DNA of 64,000 nucleotides. Origin: Tritrichomonas musculus (taxonomy: Eukaryota; Parabasalia; Tritrichomonadida; Tritrichomonadidae). Numbering within the stretch: position 1 is the stretch's first letter; every line of letters starts with the position of its first letter. Positions 41,534 to 51,400 of the stretch are shown here, piece by piece. The DNA lies in NCBI GenBank assembly GCA_039105265.1, contig JAPFFF010000001.1:8804001-8868000 (forward strand), in the 5' to 3' direction. The translations under genes were made by a program, and so were the position numbers. The notes under the pieces were generated by a model that worked only from the letters and a program-made list of their open reading frames with translations, did no database searches and was not told the origin of the DNA.

Positions 41534-43111
41534 ATGTTGAACAATGAAGTGATTATGCAAACATCTGCGGATGCATGCACCCAGATAGCCTCATATTTTG
41601 ATACCGTCGATAATTGCATTGCGATGAGTGATACTAATAAACAATATTCGATCAACCCACAGACGAGTTATGGACCATCGCCCCCAATCAAAAGTGGCTC
41701 GTATACATCTGTAATCATATCACCAAATACTCACAACACGGCTGATTTATACAACGGATTCATTAAGGCAACGATGGAGATTAAAGTTAATATCGATGAT
41801 AAGATAGATACAGCAAATGTTGGCGATTATAGTTTCAATAATATATGGTATGGATTTAAAGATGCACGTGATGCTATTGAGAAGTATGAAATTGTAGCAA
41901 ATGGTATCACCATATATACACAAAATTATGGCTGTGAAGAATCATTTCTTACAGCTTGTTGTTCCAACGAAACCACGAAGAGGGCAGATATTTATTCGAA
42001 AACTAGGCATAAAGATGTATGGAGACAGAATGAAGGGTGCCGCTGCGGTTTCGTAGTTTACTGGACTAAAGATAGGACCGAAGCTACTGGTACGATTAAT
42101 TTGAAGATAGATTTGAGAAGATTCTTGCCGATATCTAACATTAAATATCTCCCAGCGTTTGCAGGCAAAATAGAACTGCGATTATATTTCTCATGCGCGG
42201 GACTAGTATATTGTCCATGTGGACCTGATGAAAATTTGATCAATAATCCTGGTAAGTATTCAAAATATACATTTCATCCCGTCACGACAGAATTCAAGCA
42301 AATAGGTAATCCAATAAGATGTTGGGCGACATCTACAACCGCTAATGGATTATATACATTAAATAATGCTGATAGAACAAGTAATGTTATATGGTATGAG
42401 GTCAAGGATTGCCTCAGTATTATCCCATGTTTTGGAATTAGTGAGAGTGTTTATAACTCATTGGTTCAACGATATAGTGATCCATCTCACCCGTTAACAT
42501 TTCCTACACAAACATTATCTGTATACACGACAACTAATAAACTCGAGCAACCTAATGATAAGACCACCTGTACTATCACTCCAAGATTTGTTGATAGTAT
42601 ATTTTGTTTATTCCCGTTGCGTAATACTGATAAAACTGTTTTCAAGAATCCATTATTCAAATCATTCTACATTAATGCGGGTGGATATGGCAACATACCT
42701 TCGCGACCATTTGGTACAACTGAAGAGTACCCCGAATTCTTGGAATATTGCCAGAATGCAATGAACATGAATGGTGAGCAGAGTGGTTTCAATAAAGAGG
42801 TCGTCAGATCGCTAACCAATTCATATTCATTTAACTCAACGACTGGTTATTATAGTGACGACAGGTCATCGTTTTTCATTGGTCTCCCAACAGAAACTGA
42901 TAATACATATCAACAGGGACTCACTTCGCTATCACCTATCAATTTTGAAATGAATATTACTCAAAGTGCGACTGAAGGTTCATTTGCGAAGAGTGTAGAT
43001 GCCAACCCACTTTTCTGCTTATTATATGATGCCTCGATTAGTATATTAGTTCAACCAAATGGTATGCCTCCATTGGTTCGTATTGGTAACTATGATTTAA
43101 CTACACCATGA
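41534..43111 (+). CDS. Polinton major capsid protein (double jelly-roll type)
   Basis: 525 residues, beta-rich and with few charged clusters. The texture, length and position in the element fit the Polinton major capsid protein. Recognisable stretches are YNGFIKATMEIKVNI, WYGFKDARDAIEKYEIV, LPISNIKYLPAFAGKIELRL and, at the end, LCLLYDASISILVQPNG-type sequence with MPPLVRIG, similar to the closing strands of Polinton capsid proteins. It would form the hexagonal capsomers. The assignment rests on family resemblance read by eye. Confidence 0.78.
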   Translation: MLNNEVIMQTSADACTQIASYFDTVDNCIAMSDTNKQYSINPQTSYGPSPPIKSGSYTSVIISPNTHNTADLYNGFIKATMEIKVNIDDKIDTANVGDYSFNNIWYGFKDARDAIEKYEIVANGITIYTQNYGCEESFLTACCSNETTKRADIYSKTRHKDVWRQNEGCRCGFVVYWTKDRTEATGTINLKIDLRRFLPISNIKYLPAFAGKIELRLYFSCAGLVYCPCGPDENLINNPGKYSKYTFHPVTTEFKQIGNPIRCWATSTTANGLYTLNNADRTSNVIWYEVKDCLSIIPCFGISESVYNSLVQRYSDPSHPLTFPTQTLSVYTTTNKLEQPNDKTTCTITPRFVDSIFCLFPLRNTDKTVFKNPLFKSFYINAGGYGNIPSRPFGTTEEYPEFLEYCQNAMNMNGEQSGFNKEVVRSLTNSYSFNSTTGYYSDDRSSFFIGLPTETDNTYQQGLTSLSPINFEMNITQSATEGSFAKSVDANPLFCLLYDASISILVQPNGMPPLVRIGNYDLTTP

Positions 43112-43161
43112 GTAAATTTTCAAACAATACAACACATTATTTTTGTTTATTTGCATAATAA

Positions 43162-43590
43162 ATGAATAAGTATAAAAACCCGAATTCAACAACCATCGGT
43201 ACAACTGGATGTATGTATAATGAATCCACCACTACCAACGAAGATGTTGAGTATAATCATTATGGTATATATTCAAATGATAATACTTATGCGGTCACAT
43301 TCAATCCTCACATCAATCGACCACCTACGAAAAATATGCCACACTATCCAGTTAGACCACCTCCAACTGATGAGCATATGACGCTTACTCAAAATGAGCC
43401 TCCCGTGAGTATGACTGATGGGATGCATTATTTGAACAATGCGACAACGAAACCTCCTCCATTGCTACCACCATATTTGAATAGACCTCAAGACCTGGCA
43501 GCGATTCAAGGATTGGCTAATGAGAGAGATAAGGCAAATTTGATATATAATAAGCCGGCTAATATCAGGTTCAAAAATATACATTATTGA
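43162..43590 (+). CDS. Proline-rich Polinton protein, unknown
   Basis: 142 residues, rich in Pro, Asn, Thr and Tyr, with PPTKNMPHYPVRPPPTDEHM and KPPPLLPPYLNRP. Probably unstructured apart from a short C-terminal helix. It follows the capsid gene and may be a virion linker. Its last codons lie inside a 30-bp sequence that is repeated at 44622-44651. Confidence 0.55.
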   Translation: MNKYKNPNSTTIGTTGCMYNESTTTNEDVEYNHYGIYSNDNTYAVTFNPHINRPPTKNMPHYPVRPPPTDEHMTLTQNEPPVSMTDGMHYLNNATTKPPPLLPPYLNRPQDLAAIQGLANERDKANLIYNKPANIRFKNIHY

Positions 43591-43608
43591 GAAATCACAT
43601 GGTTTATA
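43579..43608 (+). repeat. 30-bp direct repeat flanking the KilA-N gene, copy 1
   Basis: Identical to 44622-44651; begins ATACATTATTGAGAAATCAC. The two copies bracket about 1 kb that holds the KilA-N gene, as expected if a segment was duplicated or can recombine out. Confidence 0.85.
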
Positions 43609-43675
43609 GGTAGTAGGAGGCGAACTCATAAACTGACGAGTTTTCAAATCAATTTATTTTTTTATCCACTTAGAA

Positions 43676-44440
43676 ATGAACTCAACAGGTACTAACACAT
43701 CAATGTTAGCCGTTGTTGAATCAATCAATGATGACTACGAATATATTCAGTATAATGAGAAGCTTCGTTTGATACATTCCATTAAGGATGATATGTACCA
43801 AGCTCAAAGCATTCTTGCTGCATGTAATTCCAAGAAACAGCTTCGCCATTGGTTTGATAACAAATCAACACAGGAATTGCTCGAAAATGGGTCTGGTAGA
43901 ATTCTACCAGACCAGAAATTGTATGAAGATAGACCCAATTTACCTAATGATTTGAAGGGTATGTATGTTCACCGATTGCTGGTCAATCATATTGCAATGT
44001 GGGCATCACCATCATATGCATGGGATGTCATGCAATTATTGGATTCACTAGCTTCTCAGCAACGCGAGCAGATGGTTAACAAAATCAATGACCTTACCCC
44101 GAGAGCTGTTCCTAAAGACCACAAACATAGCTACAGGTATATGATATGGCTTGAAGAACTTCCTAAAAATAGGAACTTTGTAGTGCTTCATCTCGTTCGT
44201 CGCAACAAGCATTCATGGAGGCAAGTCAGTAAGATTTATCAAGATGAGAAGAAGCGATGGATATATGTTGATGACCTACCCATTGCGATGACTCCTAATG
44301 AAGATATCAAACGATTAGCACGAGCATTGTTCAAAGGTGATGATGTTAGAGTTGGCAGTACTGATATCATCATTAACAAATCATGTCTAGAAGAGTTTCA
44401 CAAAGCTATTGAAGAATATTTTAAAAATATGCATCTTTAA
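43676..44440 (+). CDS. KilA-N domain DNA-binding protein
   Basis: 254 residues. Residues 40-130 match the KilA-N fold found in large DNA viruses and phages: LRHWFDNKSTQELLE, then GMYVHRLLVNHIAMWASPSY and AWDVMQLLDSL. The C-terminal part (about 145-235), with YMIWLEELPKNRNFVVLHLV and WRQVSKIY, resembles the small domains that follow KilA-N in iridovirus-type proteins. KilA-N domains bind DNA and may regulate viral transcription or replication. Preceded by the element's usual T-rich signal (ATTTTTTTATCC before AGAAATG). Confidence 0.8.
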   Translation: MNSTGTNTSMLAVVESINDDYEYIQYNEKLRLIHSIKDDMYQAQSILAACNSKKQLRHWFDNKSTQELLENGSGRILPDQKLYEDRPNLPNDLKGMYVHRLLVNHIAMWASPSYAWDVMQLLDSLASQQREQMVNKINDLTPRAVPKDHKHSYRYMIWLEELPKNRNFVVLHLVRRNKHSWRQVSKIYQDEKKRWIYVDDLPIAMTPNEDIKRLARALFKGDDVRVGSTDIIINKSCLEEFHKAIEEYFKNMHL

Positions 44441-44454
44441 ATAATATTATATTT

Positions 44455-44652
44455 TTGCAATGCGATTCGTCTCAAGAATTCCTCGAAAGTGCGACTGGTA
44501 GAATTCTACCACCCGAAAAATTATATGAAAAACGTGATGAATTATCGTCACAGCAAAATTGCTGCGACCTAGATATTATTCAAGATAGACCAAATTTACC
44601 AAATGATTTGAAGGATATTATATACATTATTGAGAAATCACATGGTTTATAA
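44455..44652 (+). repeat. Partial duplicate of the KilA-N gene segment
   Basis: A short frame whose text (QEFLESATGRILPPEKLYE ... DRPNLPNDLK) repeats residues 66-94 of the neighbouring KilA-N protein with changes, and which ends in the 30-bp direct repeat. It marks an old local duplication in this part of the element rather than an independent gene. Confidence 0.7.
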
Positions 44653-44670
44653 TATTTTATTTTTGGGGAA

Positions 44671-45201
44671 ATGATTAGGAAGAGGAATGCTAATGCAGGT
44701 ATCAATGCAAACGTTTCATTAGAACCATCAGCTGCATCGCAATCAACATCTAATATTAATAATAATATCATCATTAATAAGAGGGATGATGGCAAGGAGG
44801 ATATCGTCATTACGAGAGATATCGATGAGGAGCAACCAGTATCATCCGCTGAGGGCATGGATGTGAGGACTGTTATATTAGAATCATATGCACAAATATT
44901 ATTGAATCAAGATAAGGCGTTATTAAGTAATCTCATCTCCAAAAATTGTATCATTGTTCCCATGTCGGCTTTACAAAATATTATCAAGGCAGCTATCCAT
45001 ACTGAACAGGTAGATATATATCTGGATGAAGATATTAAATGTTGTGCAACTAAAGCTAATCCAATTCGTAAAATAGAAGCTATCAAAATTGTTAATGAGA
45101 ATGGAGAAATTGTAACTGATTTCAAGCAGGTCTACAATAAGGAGTATAACGAACTCGTTAACGTATACCATTTATGTCTCAAATACTGCATCAATATGTA
45201 A
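44671..45201 (+). CDS. Polinton protein of unknown function
   Basis: 176 residues. A Ser/Asn-rich N-terminal 50, then an acidic patch, then a folded-looking helical and strand part (75-176) with NLISKNCIIVPMSALQNIIK and DIYLDEDIKCCATKANPI. I do not recognise it. Preceded by TATTTTATTTTTGGGGAAATG, the element's common upstream signal. Confidence 0.55.
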   Translation: MIRKRNANAGINANVSLEPSAASQSTSNINNNIIINKRDDGKEDIVITRDIDEEQPVSSAEGMDVRTVILESYAQILLNQDKALLSNLISKNCIIVPMSALQNIIKAAIHTEQVDIYLDEDIKCCATKANPIRKIEAIKIVNENGEIVTDFKQVYNKEYNELVNVYHLCLKYCINM

Positions 45202-45694
45202 AAATAAAAATGCAAAAACCAACCCCCATAATTGGATGCGTAATGCATTCTCTCGAGGAACCAACATACGTACCCGGGATTATATATCAATCCCCCAAGG
45301 AAAATATCTGCATCCAATTACAGGAGCTGGTTTGGGTTTGCATTGCCGACAATGCTTCGTATTATCCATAATCCACAAGTAATAGCTTACCACAAGGTGT
45401 TTAGTTCGCTAGGGCTCTATCACAAATATGGACCGAAAATAATACGAAAAATCGGTATGGCAGCGAATCGAACTCATGCCTGCCGCCGAAGCTGGGAGAC
45501 ATGCTTCATGATCCAACAACTATACCAGTTAGCGCTAACACATATATGTTTTCGATTTACTATTTAAACTGTTCCAATTATATTCCATCATACATATAGA
45601 ACGCAGTTCCTGCTCGCTCTATATACCCAAAATTTTTCAAAAATATTTTTTATATCACATGTCCAAAATTATTTTATTTTTTATCCTAATATAA
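45202..45694 (+). other. Polinton region without a recognisable gene
   Basis: About 490 bp with only short open frames that lack family features. The segment is richer in G+C than most of the element and includes a tRNA-like box on the minus strand that does not fold properly (see rejected items). It may be the remains of a gene. Confidence 0.45.
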
Positions 45695-46153
45695 ATGTCT
45701 GTTGATTCAATCGTAGACACTAACAATAACTTCTACTCACCAACCAAGCTCGTTTCATTTATCAATGATACATATAAGAACAACAAGTTTGTAAAGGCTG
45801 TCATCTATTTCGAGGGGGAGAAAGTATTTAAAAATAAGTTTGACAAATATTGTTGCAAACCTTTATTCATCACACTCGAATCTAATAATAAGAAAAATAA
45901 TGTATTCATCAACTATAATAAAATCATTAAATTGTTTGGGGATTCGATTATAGTATCATTCAACTGCAAATTCGATAGTAAGGATAAGCTATACGTCCTT
46001 ATCATAGAACTCACAATGCAAACATATATGGACACCCCATACTATCCATGTCACGTTCTTGAATGCGTCAACAAACATAATATCAAATGTATTCGCGACC
46101 AGTTCAAAATTGAATTCGATGATAGCGATATAAAGGATGATTGCTTCGTATAA
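45695..46153 (+). CDS. Polinton protein of unknown function
   Basis: 152 residues, mixed strand and helix, with six cysteines and aromatic-rich strands (FVKAVIYFEGEKVF, KLYVLIIELTMQTYM). No family recognised. Preceded by ATTTTATTTTTTATCC and an ATAAATG start, like its neighbours. Confidence 0.55.
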   Translation: MSVDSIVDTNNNFYSPTKLVSFINDTYKNNKFVKAVIYFEGEKVFKNKFDKYCCKPLFITLESNNKKNNVFINYNKIIKLFGDSIIVSFNCKFDSKDKLYVLIIELTMQTYMDTPYYPCHVLECVNKHNIKCIRDQFKIEFDDSDIKDDCFV

Positions 46154-46199
46154 ATATGCGTCGATTATTTTTTATATAATATTTTTTCTCGATAAGCAA

Positions 46200-46607
46200 A
46201 TGAGTGAATCGCAAGTAGATAGCCCAACTATTACTAATCAACTTCCATCCGTCACCGGGACAATTGTTAAATCGAAATCGAGTGATGTATTAAATAAGAT
46301 TGATAACATTGATGATGAACCTGTTGAACCTGAATCTAAGAAGCCTCGTGGGCGAAGATGTAAGTATGCTAATGATGACGAGCGACGAGCTGCTAGACGC
46401 CAACAGCAACGTGAATATAGATTACGTAAAAAATATGAAATGGAGATACTAAGGAGATATGTCGAGGAACATCTTGATGAGCTTGAAGAGGAGGAAGAGG
46501 ATACCCCAGATGCGGATAATATCGATTGTAGTGTTAATGAGACAATTAATGAGACAATTAATGAGACACCTGATGATGAACCCTTAGTAGATGACTGTAA
46601 TAATTAA
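46200..46607 (+). CDS. Acidic/basic coiled-coil Polinton protein
   Basis: 135 residues from the ATG at 46200. The frame is open from 46137, but that extension overlaps the previous gene and includes the T-rich upstream signal. A basic central helix (KKPRGRRCKYANDDERRAAR) runs into a bZIP-like basic/helical segment (RRQQQREYRLRKKYEMEILR), followed by a very acidic tail containing doubled NETINET units. Possibly DNA-binding; no homologue recognised. Confidence 0.55.
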   Translation: MSESQVDSPTITNQLPSVTGTIVKSKSSDVLNKIDNIDDEPVEPESKKPRGRRCKYANDDERRAARRQQQREYRLRKKYEMEILRRYVEEHLDELEEEEEDTPDADNIDCSVNETINETINETPDDEPLVDDCNN

Positions 46608-46648
46608 ATAATTACATTTTATCGAACCATATTTTTATTTTTGTTTAA

Positions 46649-47653
46649 ATGAGTGATAGTGATGACTTCAATTATGATCCAAATGATGACTCATATCCCA
46701 AGACCTCACCTCCCAAGAAGCATGGCTCATCCAGTTGCAACCTACCCCAGAATAAAACTGTACTGAGTCTAAATAAGGGAGAGATTGTTCAACTGCCTGG
46801 ATTCAAGAGTTTATATAATTATTTATTGATCGAACTCAAGGATTTCGTTCGGGCGAGAGTTCATCAATATACCAAAAAGAAACGTGGTTACAAAGTTAAG
46901 GAATATGTCGAAAAATATCGAAGTAATCCACAACCATATATACCACCTCATCCCACTAAACGTAAGATGATAGCTCCACCCAAATCCAATATTAAGGCTA
47001 TAGAATATACATCTAATGATTCATCCGCACCACCTGCAAATTATATGTCTAAGAAGCAACGTAAGGCTGCTATCATCGCGGCTGCACGTGCTCAAAGACG
47101 ACAACTCATCACGGATCAGGGATTGCAGGAAGCATATGAACGTATCAAAGATAAAGCTAGACGAGCTCGTAGGGCAGTTGAACGAAAGCAACGCAAGAAG
47201 GATAATAAAGCTAAGCGTGCTGCTATAAAACAAGCTAACTGGGAGAAGGAGCATAAGGAGAAGGAAATCAATAGGCTATTGAAGGAGGCTGAATCATATG
47301 ATCCATACAAGCCACCTGCAAATTATATGTCTAAGAAGCAACGTAAGGCTGCACTGATAGCAGCTGCTCAAAGTTCTAAAGCTGCAGCTAGAAAGCAACG
47401 TAGAAAGGAGAATAAAGCTAAGCGTGCTGCTATAAAACAAGCTAACTGGGAGAAGCATGTTGCTGAAAAGGAGGAAGCTATCGCTAGGGAAGCCTTGATT
47501 CGTGAATCGAATGCACGTTCAAAAATATTTAAAGATATAAAGAATAATGGTAAGCTTGCACAATCTGCTAAACAAATCGCAAGGACTAAGCGAAACCTCG
47601 AATTGATACATGGTAAACCTGTTAGAATTATCAGTATTGAGGATAACAAATAA
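46649..47653 (+). CDS. Highly basic Polinton protein with LPGF module and tandem repeats
   Basis: 334 residues. Residues 40-90 carry the LPGF module (LNKGEIVQLPGF ... LLIELKDFVRARV ... KRGYKVKEYVEKY) shared with the polymerase and with the protein at 40342-41511. It is followed by two copies of a repeat: PPANYMSKKQRKAA with IAAA, then RAAIKQANWEKE-type sequence, all rich in Lys, Arg and Ala. The charge would suit a DNA-condensing core protein. The repeats are also nearly identical at the DNA level, so they arose recently. Confidence 0.7.
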   Translation: MSDSDDFNYDPNDDSYPKTSPPKKHGSSSCNLPQNKTVLSLNKGEIVQLPGFKSLYNYLLIELKDFVRARVHQYTKKKRGYKVKEYVEKYRSNPQPYIPPHPTKRKMIAPPKSNIKAIEYTSNDSSAPPANYMSKKQRKAAIIAAARAQRRQLITDQGLQEAYERIKDKARRARRAVERKQRKKDNKAKRAAIKQANWEKEHKEKEINRLLKEAESYDPYKPPANYMSKKQRKAALIAAAQSSKAAARKQRRKENKAKRAAIKQANWEKHVAEKEEAIAREALIRESNARSKIFKDIKNNGKLAQSAKQIARTKRNLELIHGKPVRIISIEDNK

Positions 47654-47673
47654 TATGCTCCGCAAAAATAATA

Positions 47674-48399
47674 CTAATTCAAGTTATATATTTTCTTGAA
47701 TCTATTTACATATACATTGACAGTTCTATTTTTAGTGTCCTTCATGCTAACAAATAGAACACCTGATTTATTCTCTTTGATATATAATTCTCTGTAACGT
47801 ACTCCGTTGAAATAGTAAAACTTATTATCGAAATAATAATAGTTCTCAAATAAGTGGTCACCGTATTTATTCACGACAATTGCATCTTCATCTATATCGT
47901 CAAAATACTCGTATACAATACCTCTCGTTGAACTCCTATTTTTATTATTATCTTGAGTCGAAACCCATCGTAAACATTTTACATGATAATATGTCCTATC
48001 CTGCTCTATATGGTCGACGATAGTTTTGTTTACAGGGTCATCGTTATATATGAATTGTAGTGCAACAAGTCTATGTTTTTGTTGACAGCTACCATTGAGA
48101 GATACTTGGATGTATCCGCTAGTTTTATTTTTGAATTCAGTAACAATCCTACCAGTTGCTATCTTACGAATTGGATAAGGGTAGCAGTTCAATATCTCAT
48201 ACTCGTTTTCATAATTCTTGAGGGGGAACCATTTAGCATCTTCATCCTTTTCAACGGTGGGACATACATCATCACCGCGTCCATCTGTATTGCAACCAAC
48301 ATCGACAAGATCAGGGGTAGCCTTCAATCTAGCATTCTCCTCCTCAAGTAATTTGATGCGTTCCAATAATTGGTCAATATTGATATTATCGTGAGACAT
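47674..48399 (-). CDS. NUMOD4/HNH endonuclease-like protein with N-terminal coiled coil
   Basis: 241 residues on the minus strand. A short leucine-zipper-like coiled coil (9-27) is followed by a NUMOD4-type motif (WFPLKNYENEYEILNCYPYP, 57-76) and an HNH-type segment (108-151: HRLVALQFIYNDDPVNKTIV, DHIEQDRTY and LRWVSTQDN), in the order seen in HNH homing endonucleases of phages and large DNA viruses. It may cut DNA during element replication or spread as a guest gene. It lies between two rightward genes and points against them, about 60 bp from the polymerase start. Confidence 0.78.
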   Translation of the reverse strand: MSHDNINIDQLLERIKLLEEENARLKATPDLVDVGCNTDGRGDDVCPTVEKDEDAKWFPLKNYENEYEILNCYPYPIRKIATGRIVTEFKNKTSGYIQVSLNGSCQQKHRLVALQFIYNDDPVNKTIVDHIEQDRTYYHVKCLRWVSTQDNNKNRSSTRGIVYEYFDDIDEDAIVVNKYGDHLFENYYYFDNKFYYFNGVRYRELYIKENKSGVLFVSMKDTKNRTVNVYVNRFKKIYNLN

Positions 48400-48461
48400 T
48401 TTGATAGCGCGATAAAAAAATGAGTTGATTTTGAAACCGGGCCATTTTTAATGATATATAA

Positions 48462-51400
48462 ATGAAAAATAAATTATTGAGTAAGCTCACCAAAAGAGAT
48501 ATCTTATCGTTACCCGGATTCGCTAATAAAACTGCATCGTTGAGAGAGTTGAAGGGTGAGTTATCGAATCGATTGATAAGTATGCATATTAATAGGAGAG
48601 GTGTTTGCGTTGATGATTATATTAGAGCATTTGATAAGGATGATAATAAATTATTCGCGACCATTCGTAAAAGCAAATCGAGTCATATCAATCGAGTTCA
48701 GCAACGTAATCAGTATAAAAATAGTATTCGCGACAACGCATTAGAGGAGAGGCTTATATTAAACATCCCCATCAACTTATATCAATCCAAGACTGATGAG
48801 AGAATTCAATATGAGAAACGAATCAAGGATGTTGTCAATAAACGCAATTTCCAAAAATATATGACCGAATATATGTTATACGTGAATAGGAGGATATCAT
48901 TTGATGTGTTGATAGGAGATGATGAAGACAAACGTTTAGCATTTTGTGAGGCGTTGAGAAAATGTTATAGTTTGAAAGGTGATGAGAGACCTGTTGTCAA
49001 AGCTCACTCACTCGATGGTACCTATAAATATTTCACCCTGAGTGATAAATGGATGATTGATAACACGATTGGTCATATCGCAGGCACCGTTGATTTGATC
49101 GAAGATGCTAGTGATGTAAATCCCAACTACAACAGCACATTTATACCCGTTCGATACGAAGCATTATTTGTAACTAAAAGTAAGTTCAAAAAGACCACCA
49201 CATTTTCGATTCAAAAATTGGACCCTGATACGAATACAGTTTATAATGAAGAGATTGAGATTGATGAAGATTTTAGAAACATGTATGATGGCGGATTTTT
49301 CCCATATATCAATTTGAGCAATATCGATTTGACAGATTACCATATATTTAGTTCCATAGACAAAAATAATTATAAGGACAACTGCTTCGTATATGCATGT
49401 ATTCAATCAGGTGTGTTTGAGATAGATGAAATAAATCATTTGAGGAATTATATTAGGACTAAGCGAGTTCCTTGTAATCGTATTATCAGTGTTGCCAAGG
49501 AATTCAAATGCCACTTCATTATACGACGTATCGATGAATCCAAAGATACTCGCCACCAATATAATGTTAGAATTGATACGCGAAAGAAACCATGGGCTAA
49601 GGATTACGTGAGAACTGTCGACCTACTCCTATATAAGAATCACTACATGATTAATAAAAATATCATGGCGACAACATATTATTTGGAACATAGAGATGAG
49701 CTCGATGAAAAATTTGCTCATATTCCAATTGATAGGAGAGTTCTAATCAAGGGTGTTAATAAAGATACCCCTCTATATAAAAATGAAGGTACCACTCCAA
49801 TGATTATACTACGTAAGATGTTTGATTTAAACTTATTTAGAGAGATTAAGAATTGTGAATTAAATATATTAGCAACGACCGAATTCAATAATAATCTCAA
49901 TGACTATGTCGATTTAAATTATGATGAGGAGCTATGTTGCAAACCTATCAAAACAGATACTAATTACGGTAAGCAATGGAGTAGGATTTATTATAGCGAT
50001 TACGAAACCAACTCAACGGTGTCTCCTCATGTTCCATATCTAAATTGTACAGCTTGGAGAGATGGTGCATATATTCACAGTATATCTTTCACAGGAGATA
50101 ATATTAATGAACAGCTATTAGATTATTTACAGGACCAATCATTAACATACTTTCACAATCTAAAATATGATGCATGCTTCTTCATGAACACATATGGTTG
50201 GCGGCCCAAGATACTTGAGCGAGCAGGTACTATATTACAAATCATCATGAACAAATATATCGATAACAAGATTGTGAAAACGTTAACGTTCCGCAACAGC
50301 TATTCTCTAATTAATAAGCCCTTGAGGAAATTCGCGAGCATGTTCAACTTAGATGTCCACAAGGAAATCATGGCTTATAAGTTATATACGGAACATAATA
50401 TTAAACGTTGTATCGTGCCAGCGTTAGAATTCCAAATACAATATTATGATGAGAAAAAAGATGAGAAATCTTTGCATGAGATTGCACGAGATTTTAAACA
50501 GTTGATTGAAAATGCGAAGATAGCTGATGCGTATGACTCATTAAATATAGATATCATGAAATATGCGAAATTTTATTGCAAGAAGGATTGCATAGTTTTG
50601 ATGAAGGGCTTGGAGAAATTTAATGAAGACCTCATGAAAATATTTCATGAAACCAAGATTAATATGTTAAACATTCATAACTATATATCTATCTCAGCTA
50701 TTGGATACGATTTCGCTAAGAGATATGGATGCTTTAATGGATGCTATGAGTTGAGTGGTAAGCCCCAGAATTTTATCCTGAGATGTGTTAGCGGAGGTAG
50801 GACAATGACTGCGAATAATGATAAGCAATACATAGAGGGGCGCATCCAAGACTTCGATGCCGTGTCTTTATATCCATCTGCGATGAGAATTATGAATGGG
50901 GTACCAAAGGGCAAGCCTAAGATCATCCCTGCAGATGTTTCGAAGGAAGAGCTGTTGAGATATGACACGTTTTTTGCAGAAATCAATATTACAAAAATTA
51001 AATGTAAGAGTGATATTGATTACAAATTTGGGCATGTATTCCATCGGGATGATAATGGTAGCAAGATATTTGATAACAATCCAGTCACCCATTTCTATAT
51101 CGACAAGATAGCATTCATGGATTTAATGGAGTTTTATGATTTCGATTATGAGTTCATTCGCGGATACTATTTCAATGAAGGTTTCAATACAACTATTAAT
51201 AAGTTCATCGATAAATTATTTAGACTTAGATTGAGATACCAACGAGCATGTAATCCGTTGGAGCAAACTATTAAGCTGCTCCTCAATAGTATATATGGTA
51301 AGTCTATTTTGAAAGCTATTCCAATCGAGACTAAATCCGTCCCCAAGGAGAAGATATATAACTATATCTGGAGGAATTATAATTATATAAGTGAGATTAC

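Noticed and set aside
45440-45550. tRNA-like sequence on the minus strand with a GTTCGATTC T-loop-like box and 7-bp end pairing (GGTATAG/CCATACC) 73 bases apart
   Set aside because: The T stem and the anticodon stem do not pair, so no cloverleaf forms. At best a very decayed tRNA; a covariance-model scan would decide.
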